DNA of 64,000 nt from Apostichopus japonicus (lineage: Eukaryota > Echinodermata > Holothuroidea > Aspidochirotida > Stichopodidae). Positions 40,801-51,079 of this stretch are shown here, piece by piece. A program made the position numbers and the translations under genes. Below the pieces are notes generated by a model, which saw only the letters and a program-made list of their open reading frames with translations, ran no database searches and was not told where the DNA came from. Each line of letters opens with the position of its first letter. Position 1 is the stretch's first letter. The DNA lies in NCBI RefSeq assembly GCF_037975245.1, contig NC_092573.1, forward strand, positions 13,848,001 to 13,912,000, read 5' to 3'.

Positions 40801-41947
40801 CCGTGTAGTAGTGCCGTGTAGTAGTGCCGTGTAGTAGTGCCGTGTAGTAGTGCCGTGTAGTAGTGCCGTGTAGTAGTAGCATGTAGTAGTAGCGTGTAGT
40901 AGTAGCGTGTAGTAGTAGCGTGTAGTAGTATACCGTGTAGTAGTATACCGTGTAGTAGTACCGGGTAGTAGTACCGGGTAGTAGTGCCGTGTAGTAGTGC
41001 CGTGTAGTAGTATCGTGTCCTAGTGCCGTGTAGTAGTGCCGTGTAGTAGTGCCGTGTAGTAGTGCCGTGTAGTAGTGCCGTGTAGTAGTGCCGTGTAGTA
41101 GTGCCGTGTAGTAGTAGCATGTAGTAGTAGCGTGTAGTAGTAGCGTGTAGTAGTAGCGTGTAGTAGTATACCGTGTAGTAGTATACCGTGTAGTAGTGCC
41201 GTGTAGTAGTACCGTGTAGTAGTAGCGTGTAGTAGTGCCGTGTAGTAGTGCCGTGTAGTAGTGCCGTGTAGTAGTACCGTGTAGTAGTACCGTGTAGTAG
41301 TGCCGTGTAGTAGTGCCGTGTAGTAGTGCCGTGTAGTAGTAGCGTGTAGTAGTGCCGTGTAGTAGTGCCGTGTAGTAGTAGCGTGTAGTAGTAGCGTGTA
41401 GTAGTACCGTGTAGTAGTACCGTGTAGTAGTGCCGTGTAGTAGTGCCGTGTAGTAGTACCGTGTAGTAGTATACCGTGTAGTAGTACCGGGTAGTAGTAC
41501 CGGGTAGTAGTGCCGTGTAGTAGTGCCGTGTAGTAGTATCGTGTAGTAGTACCGTGTAGTAGTGCCGTGTAGTAGTGCCGTGTATTAGTGCCGTGTAGTA
41601 GTGCCGTGTAGTAGTGCCGTGTAGTAGTAGCGTGTAGTAGTAGCGTGTAGTAGTACCGTGTAGTCGTACCGTGTAGTAGTACCGTGTAGTAGTATACCGT
41701 GTAGTAGTATACCGTGTAGTAGTACCGGGTAGTAGTACCGTGTAGTAGTGCCGTGTAGTAGTGCCGTGTAGTAGTGCCGGGTAGTAGTACCGTGTAGTAG
41801 TATACCGTGTAGTAGTACCGGGTAGTAGTACCGTGTAGTTGTACCGTGTAGTAGTACCGTGTAGTAGTACCGTGTAGTTGTGCCGTGTAGTAGTACCGTG
41901 TAGTAGTAGCGTGTAGTAGTAGCGTGTACCGTGTAGTAGTACCGTGT
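37855..41947. repeat. 4.1-kb minisatellite of 13-bp units (GTGCCGTGTAGTA)
   Basis: About 310 units of 13 bp. Positions 2-4 vary between TGCC, TACC, TAGC and TATC types, and a 15-bp variant (GTATACCGTGTAGTA) is interspersed. Rare markers show higher-order structure: GTACTGTG at 38517 and 39441, and GCAGTGGTACC at 38667 and 39591, both 924 bp apart; GTGTATTAG at 40552 and 41580, 1,028 bp apart. Because 13 is not a multiple of 3 and the unit has no stop on the minus strand, very long minus-strand frames (452, 754, 296 and 394 codons) appear in shifting frames. These are repeat artefacts, not genes. Confidence 0.97.
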
Positions 41948-42093
41948 CTGGATCACAACCATTCAATATCCTATTTTTATAAAGGATGACGTCATGGTGA
42001 CCTGAAGGTCATTCTTTCCTGTGTTTTAGACATTGACATCCTTATATCTAGTAACAATCGGAGATGTCCTTGGGAAGAACATAGGGTATAGCA

Positions 42094-42427
42094 TACGCCT
42101 ATTAAATGCCTCATTGACTTACACACTAAATCATAAAAGTAATGTGGGTCCAAATAGAGGTTCTCACTAGCTACACGCTACCCAGCCCTGGATAGATGAC
42201 AAGTTGGCAATTCATGCATGGCACCATCAATTTTTTGCATCTTAACCATGCAGTTGTTTTGCTATGAGAGCCTGAAGTTGTCGTCACTTGTAAACAAATC
42301 TCTTTACTCCGTAGTAAACAATTTTCGTACTCTGCTCCTGCAGGGAGGGCTACAGTGGTCTAAAATTGCCTCAATTGACCGACTTTTTGCATCACATGTA
42401 CTCCCCCATTCATGCTCTTCAACATCC
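42094..42427. repeat. Dispersed repeat R1, copy B
   Basis: Direct copy of 35,213-35,541, lying about 150 bp right of the minisatellite array. Confidence 0.85.
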
Positions 42428-42964
42428 AAATTCCTAATTGATAACATATCCAAAAAGTCGTTCTACTGCTGCTTTTGGCACTTTTCCTGCAAGAGAACAC
42501 TTGATACGCTATTATAGTAGTGTGCATGGGGGAGGGAGTAGATCTGATTCGTTGATTTGTTGTTTGTTTGAGTGTTGACTATTGTTTGTAGCTGTGTCTG
42601 AGTTCGGAAGAGGGGATGACTATGAATGACAATAACGGTTATAGCAAGCCATGTGGGACAAACACCGCATATCCGCGTATTAATTTGAATAGATACAAAA
42701 GAAAGCTATAACAGTTGAAACATTGTCAGATTCCCCTACCAAATGCACAGACCAATGACCTGCCTGGACATGTCAATATACAATAACACTACAGCAGGTT
42801 AGAACACATAATAATAAAGCAATGACAATAATTGAGCAAATATTCGATTTTTTATAATATTATCATAGTGTAATTTTACATGATCATCGTGTAGACTCTT
42901 ACATTACCATCGTATACACATTTTTTTCCAGTTTGCTTTTTATTCTTATAGGCTACAAAATCGG

Positions 42965-43258
42965 GTACACGTTGTCAGTCCGACACGTTTTCAGTCCGAA
43001 AATAAAATACACGTTTTTAGTCCGAAAAAACGAGTTTTCAGTCCGAAAAAACGTTTTTAGTCCGAAAATGAAAATCCACGTTCTCAGTCCGAAAAAACGA
43101 GTTTCAGTCCGACACGTTTTCAGTCCGAAAATAAATACACGTTTTCAGTCCGAGAATAAAATACACGTTTTCAGTCCGAAAAAACGAGTTTTCAGTCCGA
43201 CACGTTCTCAGTCCGAAAATAAAATCCACTTTCTCATAAAATCCACGTTCTCAGTCGG
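42965..43258. repeat. CAGTCCGA tandem array, plus orientation
   Basis: About 14 imperfect units of ACACGTTTTCAGTCCGAAAA with AT-rich spacers of variable length (17-27 bp period). The same unit occurs inverted at 45,861. Confidence 0.9.
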
Positions 43259-43340
43259 AGCTTAAATATATACTGTTCATTATATATATAGGCCTATATA
43301 TTATTAAATTATCATATATATATATATATATATATATATG

Positions 43341-43421
43341 AGTTGTCTGGCGATCGCTTTAACGCGTGAAACTCCGAGTTACAACTACTAGTGTTCCACG
43401 AGTCTCAACTAGTATCAACAT
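43341..43421. repeat. Microsatellite-embedded repeat R2, copy B
   Basis: About 81-bp copy of 35,849-35,930, flanked by TA tracts (43,316-43,339 and 43,422-43,498). Confidence 0.85.
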
Positions 43422-43499
43422 ATATATATATATATAGTTATATATATATATATATAGTTATATATATAGTTATATATATAGTTATATAGTTATATATGT

Positions 43500-45106
43500 T
43501 GTTTCGGATAGAATAAGCTGAGGAAAAGGTGAAGAAAGTGTTTTCCCTCAGTATGCTGTTTGCTAATTAATTTTTATACTCATATCCAGGTCTCGCATAA
43601 ACCCCATGGGAGTCCGTGCACGGTTGGGGGGGGGCGGGGATAACCATTCCCTACATGCGCATGTATACGTTACGTTCGATTTATATCTGTAAATCTGTAA
43701 ATGTTTACCTGCATCTCATAAAATTTGATTCGCTGTTCTTTTTATGTAGGTAACATTGAAAACGATATAATTAACATATATGTTCAGTGACGGGATACAA
43801 TATTGAAAATAAATCTTTATTTGCACATAATAAATTATGTTCGTTACAAGTATATATGAGGACGCGATAACTTTTAATAATATTTTAATACCTACTTCTT
43901 TCTTTTTCTTTCTGGAATACACACGTCTACGCGGAAATATTATATTCAAAACTGAAATAATTAGTCATATGATATAAACCATTTAGACACTTTCAAAATT
44001 AATCATCAAAAAAGATGATTTGTTTCTAAAAGATCTTTCTACATTTTCCTTCAAAATTTGCTTTGTATACCGTATATCGGCCATACTGAACCTTGCTCAT
44101 TTGTATTAATAATAGGCATATATGCAAAGCAGTGATAAAGCCATATGACGAAAAAAAATATCAATATGGAATTAGGAAAATTCTAAGAATAGATATATTT
44201 ACATCAAAGTATATTTACAATGCTTGTGGTGATAATAATAAAAAAAATGTAATAATCTAAAGAGACAGCAGAAAACCTCCCCGTTTATACCGTATTATGT
44301 TGAGTTTTGAAGTTGAGTTATATTGCCTGTTGAATTACTTGAATGGCCAATATATATGAACATTTCTGTCTCAATAGATACATCTTACTGAGAGAACAAA
44401 GGCCGCACACATGAGTTTGAAATCGATTATCTCTAAACACCATAAAAGACAATTAAAAGGAATAACAAAGGGTTTCTTATCGTCATGTGTTTCTTTAAAC
44501 TGATCATTGTGTACAAATTATCAATCTTGATAGAAGCAACCACGGCTTCAAAATTCTACAATATTAAAAAAAAAAAAAGTCGCTCGCTTCAAGATTATTA
44601 CTACCTCATAAAAAAATCATAGCCCGAGTTTAGTTCATTTTGTGCGATTACTGATTTTTAATTGTTCCTCTTGTAAATATATAAGACGAAATGAACCATA
44701 ATCCTCGGCTCCTCGGTCGAAGAGTCTTGTCAAGTCAAACTTAAATTAACGTTACGTTTATAAATGAATCAAGCTTGCCAGTGTTTAACGACAAGGCTTT
44801 CTTATAGCCTTTTCTGAATTGCATACAAGATGTCGGTTGTATTATTGCTGATACGTATTGTAGAAGATGTAGAAAAAAGTATCGTATATGAACAAGATTA
44901 TCGAGTTCGAGGGCGAGGGGGATATAAGAGGGTGAGGAGGGGGTGAGGGGTGTAAGAGGGGAGAAGGGGGTGAGGGGGTGCACGAGGCCGAGAAGGGGTG
45001 AGGGAGTGTCCAAAATTACATCAGTTAAATGTTTGCTTTATAATCATTGCATTTAGAGGTCTAGTTATGATCACATTTTCAAACGTTCACGCCCCACCCT
45101 CCACCG
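43500..45106. other. Intergenic, no gene recognised
   Basis: AT-rich DNA. A G-rich GAGGGGGTGAGGGG run lies at 44.91-45.01 kb. No gene recognised. Confidence 0.35.

Positions 45107-45146
<40 letters not shown>
45107..45146. repeat. (TAA)n microsatellite
   Basis: About 13 TAA units. Confidence 0.95.
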
Positions 45147-45425
45147 TCCCTGCTCCTAGTATCCCTGCTCCTAGTAGAATGTGTCCAATTGTAAAAATAA
45201 CAATTTACCTAGTTTGACGTCAGGTCTACGAGTCTATGTGTGAGTCTGAAGGTTCAGTTTATGGATGGGGGGCGCGGGGGTGACTTCCAAGGGCAGTGGT
45301 ACACTTAACTTTGGTATGAAGGGGAAAACCACAAAATCACCTAAAACTGCCCCAACAAAGTGGACCTTCTGTGCATTTTGTACTACATATTCAAGTATTT
45401 GAATGTTGTTTTATTAAATTGCAAA

Positions 45426-45427
<2 letters not shown>

Positions 45428-45475
<48 letters not shown>

Positions 45476-45478
45476 TTT
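45428..45478. repeat. (TA)n microsatellite
   Basis: TA run of about 50 bp. Confidence 0.95.
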
Positions 45479-45860
45479 TGTTGTTGCAATTTTTGCAATG
45501 CTACGACTCATAATTGACAAATAAGGAGTAAAGTTTTAGAAAATATATTGAGACCTTCGTCAGCAATACTTGGCAGTCGTTTGAAAAGTACAAAATGTAA
45601 CACAATGAAAGTATGACGCTAGGTAAGTGTAAATTGCATTGATGGAATTAGAACCAAATAAACCATGACTATACAGGAAGCAGATTAAGGAGCAAAGAAC
45701 GGATTACATACGTTTGTAACTGATAGTTGTTAAGGGGTCCCAAGTATTTGTTGAGGCCGGCGATGTGAGACATAAAACGAAAGATTCAATCGATTTCTTT
45801 ACTATCAGTTCGGGCTGTCACCGTTTATTGGTGGTATTATGGCATTAAAACTGCATGCTT

Positions 45861-45985
45861 TCATTTTCGGACTGAAAACGTGTATTTCATTTTCGGACTG
45901 AAAACGTGTATTTCATTTTCGGACTGAAAACGTGTATTTTATTTTCGGACTGAAAACTTGTCGGACTGAAAACTTGTCGGACTGA
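45861..45985. repeat. CAGTCCGA tandem array, inverted orientation
   Basis: Reverse complement of the 42,965-43,258 unit: TTTTCGGACTGAAAACGTGT repeated about four times with 26-bp period, then shortened 15-bp units. Confidence 0.9.
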
Positions 45986-47262
45986 GGGGTGTACCCCACA
46001 AAATCACGATACATGGTTTCCTACATTTACTCCCTGTTCAAACTCGTTAACAGTTATTGGTTTTCAATACCCTGCATTTTACGCCATTTTTTTTTTGTTG
46101 GAGAAAAATATAAGCGGGTGAATTATTAATTACCTGATGTTATGACTGTGACATTGCAACTTAATAGCGTTACGGGCTAACATAGGCATCAAAATGCAAA
46201 TGACTTTGGATTCTGAGGTATATGAAACGAAAAAAATCAACAGCAACTAAAAAGCAAAATAAGTCATCATTTGATTGCCTCACTACTCTTGTGTACGGGT
46301 GTGTTGGGTTGCAGGTTTTAACATTTCGGCAACCACAAGAGAGGGTAAAAGGTCATTTGTCGCCGACACTCTATTCAAGGTTCCAAACTACAGAATGCTG
46401 AGGGTGACGAAATGCATTAGTGTCCCGCCCTCCTCCCCGGGTACACATGTGAATTTACGTCCTTATTTTCTGTTAAGTACAACAATTCGACTGCAAAGTT
46501 TTCTTCTTTAATCATATGGATGAGTGTTTCCTACTTTCCTACTTATTTTTTACTGATGGTGGATCTGTAATACCACAATTGCCTTCGCATGGTAATGGAT
46601 ATACCGCATGTGGTCGATTTGCCTTTTTTTTGGTGTGTGGAAAAAGTCACTCAAGCAAGTACCTGGGCACGAAACCCAATCAACCAAACGACTGATCCGC
46701 TTTTGAAACCCTAATCCCCTTTCATCGAGACTTTGACTGCATGTGTGATCATCGTCAGATGTGTATCACGATCCCACTAGAAGGGGAACAGATACCTCAT
46801 ATGATAATTAGCCAAAAGGGCAGAGAAGCGATTGATGTGTCATATCACAAAACATACTACGTACGACAAGTGGTCGATTTACTTTCTACTCAACATCTGC
46901 ATTTTCCCATCTATACCTAACTACACATTGGAACGTTTAAGCACTGCGCCCTCGCTCCCGAGACACCGCCCACTTACACCTCCTTCCGAATCTACCACCC
47001 AGGATGAAAACTACATAATTTTGTTAGCAAGATTTGCTTAGCATTTTTCGACCATATTTTACCGTTTTGGGGAATTTATGTCTGGTTTATTGAAGGCGAT
47101 TTACAGCTTTCTCTAAGGTGTAATGATCTATAGGTATAGGTTAAGTATATATACCAATTTTGTATATTTGTGACAGTTGCGAAAACTGTCACTTTAAAGT
47201 TAGATAAAATAAAACTGTTAGCAAACTGCTTATCCACTATAGAGAGCCTGTTTAGGAGAATG
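45986..47262. other. Upstream region of the FAD gene, no gene recognised
   Basis: Contains a short dispersed repeat at 46,712-46,795 and otherwise unassigned sequence. Confidence 0.35.
46712..46795 (+). repeat. Short dispersed repeat R4, copy A
   Basis: Contains GTGTGATCATCGTCAGATGTG followed by TATCACGATCCC. It matches the reverse complement of 49,660-49,733 at roughly 80%. Confidence 0.6.
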
Positions 47263-47430
47263 TGTAAAAGTTAGTTGGCCTGACGTTTCGATCCTAACAG
47301 GATCTCTTTGTGTTCCCCATGTCTGTATTCTGTGCATGTTTTTCGGTCCCTTCTGTTATTGTTACTTGTCATTATAGCCTTTGAAGAAGATCATGCTAGG
47401 ATCGAAACGTCAGGCCAACTTACTTTTACA
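47263..47430. mobile_element. 168-bp foldback element upstream of the FAD gene
   Basis: 34-bp inverted arms starting TGTAAAAGTWAGTTGGCC and continuing TGACGTTTCGATCCTA, with one mismatch between arms. No coding capacity. No clear target duplication seen. Confidence 0.8.
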
Positions 47431-47924
47431 GATTAAATTTAGCACAGACAGCAACAATTTCACGCAATAACACTTGCATTCATACCAAATGTTACGTGAG
47501 TGTTAATAACGACGGTGTTCTGACATGGGCTGTAGTGTAAAACTGTCTTTCGCTGGTTCGATATCCTTGGATCGTTGCTCTCAGAACGTTTGAACGTTGC
47601 CGCGTTTGTTTATTCGGTATTACGGTACTTTTACGTTCATAAAATTCAGATATTTTACAGAACGGGGAACGAACGTTAACTAAACATTAGCAAACGATGA
47701 ATGCAAATGCTAAATAACTGTTCACGTTATTTCAACCTTACATTTTATTAAATATTATAAACACGGCGTGCCATAGTTATATTACTTCGACACTGCACCT
47801 TTAATTTACGTTGTTTTTAGTTGATAACAGTGAATATAGTTGTTGTTAAATCATTCTCACATTTAACAACAGTTTGAATTTTACTGTAAAGTCATCTCAT
47901 CTCATTTTGTTTTTTTCTTTCCAG

Positions 47925-48081
47925 ATATTGTGCAACTCTCGATTTTACTGCCATGGAGGACTCTAAATTCGATATCTGTGTAATTGGTGGCGGTCTTTGG
48001 GGTTCTGCTGCGGCCAGATATATCTCCCAGCGTGATCACATAAAGGTCTGTCTTATCGGACCAAAGGAACCAGGAGTTGAT
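47925..48081 (+). CDS. FAD oxidoreductase exon 1 (coding from 47953)
   Basis: A strong acceptor (tttttttctttccag) precedes 28 nt of untranslated sequence and the ATG at 47953, so at least one non-coding exon lies upstream. The 43 codons contain the GGGLWG dinucleotide-binding loop. The second strand ends LIGPKEP, without the usual acidic ribose-binding residue. Donor GTAAGT, phase 0. Confidence 0.88.
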
Positions 48082-51016
48082 GTAAGTTAAAACATACTTC
48101 TGGTTGCCAACCCTGGCAAGAAGAAAATGCTAAAAACCAGGGAAATATCACGGGCCCTTTATCTTTCTGTTAGTTACTGTGTGTGTGTGGGGGGGGGGGG
48201 GGAGGGGCTGAGGGACCTTTAGAAATAGCATTATATTTGCATTTCCCAGCCTTGTATATATTGTTCTGTTTCTATTTTCTTGGACCGATATACTCTTTGT
48301 TAGTGATTGGTAGAGCTTATGGATTATTTTAAAGATTTTACAGTTGAAGTTAGGTGATGGTCAGTTACTTTAAGTTTTGTTGTATTAAAGTCTGCGAAAG
48401 TCGTTAAGTGTTCCATATGTATTGTTTTGTTATATCAGCCATTCGAATTGGGAATTGTACATAAATGTCAATAAGTTGATTTCTTACTATATCTTTCTAT
48501 CGATATTAATTATGTTGGTAAAGAAGATTTCGTTCTGCTAAATGGTCTTATTATTGTGTTTGTTTCATTGTTTCTTTATTTGTGTCTTTGTTTGCTTGCT
48601 TGCTTTAGGAGTACCAAAACGCAAATGTTCTTGGATCTCATTATGACGAAGGCAGAATTGCATGTCAATTCGAACAGCCAGGAACTATTTGGCCAGTTTT
48701 AACCCACCGATCTATTTGTAGTTTTCGCCATCTTGAAACACTCTCTGGTAAGAACATCAAACATAGTATTACATTTATGAAAAAGCATTCAATTTGATAA
48801 TTGTCTCTCTTACGCCTCGTCCAAGCCCTATTCGCTGAAGGCATGAACCAAATAATTTCGGCAAATGGAGTTTTCGCAGAACTGTAGTCAAGGCTATGGT
48901 GGTGCGGTAGGGACAGAAGAGAGTGTTTTTGGGAGGGGGGGGGGGGAGGGGGCAGGGGTGAAGTTCCACTGACGTTTAAGGAATTTAAAAGTTCTTTTGG
49001 AAGATGTCGATTGCTGCCATTCTCAGTAGTGATAATTAGCTCGTGTACGTCACTGTTATACAACTGTATACTCAATCAATCAATCAATAACGCCCAGCCA
49101 ATTGCTGGTTAGCTGAATCAATATATTTATAATACCAATGACACCTTCATTCATTATAGTAAAAACGGTCTAGTCTCGGCATATCTGCTATTTGAAGTGT
49201 GTTAAGTTAAGTTTACTCAACCGTTTATTTTTGCTTTGAAGATTAGGCTAACAACAAGTTCTGAAGATTTTTTTGTTCGTGTTCGATTTTCATAATTGTC
49301 ATAAGTTTGTATACTTAATACTGTGATGAGAAATAAGACTGCAGTGACGCTTGAAAATAAACCTTACCTAAAGTTACCTCGAGTTGACGGTAGTTTCTGT
49401 TCAGGCATTTTCCACAGCGAGAGAAAGTTACAGGTCAAACACAAAATAAAAACATTGTGGCTTGATCTACACCGTAACACAATCAAGCTTCTATCTTTCG
49501 TTATTCGCATTTCTGTTTGTGGGTTCCAGTTGGGTTTTTGGTGGTTGTTGTACAGACTGGGATTGTGTTTGGTTCTGTTGACCTTTGGTCCGTGTCCGTT
49601 TTCTTTGCACGTAAAAAGCACTTCTCGGCCATTTTATCTAACATCATGTGTAGTATATGTTCCCTTTCGAGGGGAATGGTGATACACACCCGACGATGAT
49701 CACACAGTCACAGTCCCGATGCAAGGGGACTGGGGTTGAGAGTGGATCTGTCGTTTGTTTTTCGTGCCCAAGTTCTTTCCTGGGTGACTTTTCTTAAACA
49801 GTATCTTTTCGTTTTTCCATGTGCAGGTATAAACTTTTTCTCCGAAGTAGGCTCATTAATATGCCGTGAGGAAGGAAGTAACTTTTGTGAAGATGTTGAA
49901 AAGTTATCTCAAGAATTAGGTTTCGATATCACCATCTGTACGGCTAAAGAATTGAACCATTTATTTCCAGCAGTGAAAACTCGTCCGTTTAGGAAGTATT
50001 GGTATGCAAAAAACAGCTCCGGATACATTTCACCAAGGTCATTAATATCAGCTCAACAAAAAGTGGCAGCGTCACAAGGCTGTCGCATAGTGACTGACAC
50101 AGTTTTAACGGTCAACGAGACGCTGCGAATGGGACAAAAGGTCATTTACGTTCGAACGAAAACTGGACAAGAAATGTACGCGAATAAGGTACTACTATGT
50201 ACCGGTGCCTTTACAAACTTTTACGACATTTTACCGGAAAGTATGAAGTTGGATTTAGTGCCTTGTTCGGAAATGGTAGTCAAAGTTGAGATTGAAAGTA
50301 AAATAGCCGAAGACAAGTTTGGGGATTTGCCGCCTTTACTCTGTGAGAACGGAGTATCACCTGATCTCTGTGATTTCTATCTGCTGCCACCAATTAAATA
50401 TCCAAACGGTGAGAAGCATATGAAATTGTAAAAATAATTAATTGTGTTGACATGTGCTTTGGGTGTTGATATGATAAAGGTAGGGGGGGGGGGTATACAT
50501 ATATATGGAATGTATGTGTATCAAGTGGTTTGACAATCAAGTGGTTTGACAATAAAAGATATACAATAAATTATTAAAGATCAACACACCAGAAAAATTC
50601 CATTTAACATGTTTTGTTCATCAGGCGAAGGAAGCTATTGAACCCCAGACCTTCGTGTCACATAAATTAGTTATATATATATAGCATCAAGATAAACAGG
50701 GGGATTAATAATGACGCCACTACTACGCACATTACAAGAGGCGTAACATCTGCCTTAGGCATTCAACCAAACTTTGCAGTGCATTTGACAAACTCGTTTT
50801 TTTCGTCGTTCAAAACAAGCAGATTATTGCGCGTCCACCGCCTGAACCCTTCAAGTAACACACATCATGTGACACATCATCGGCATATAACATGTACTTC
50901 AAACCATGAGGAGTATAAATATATATATATAGCCTATATATATATAGCCTATATATATAGCCTATATATATATATAGCCTATATATATATATAGCCTATA
51001 TATATAGCCTATATAG

Positions 51017-51079
<63 letters not shown>

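Noticed and set aside
37797-41966. Very long minus-strand open frames (up to 754 codons)
   Set aside because: They are produced by a 13-bp tandem repeat whose minus strand has no stop codon; the frame rotates through all three phases, so no specific protein is selected.
42965-43258. Regular short repeats that could look like a CRISPR array
   Set aside because: The window is eukaryotic, spacers are AT-rich variants of each other and of variable length, and there are no cas genes.
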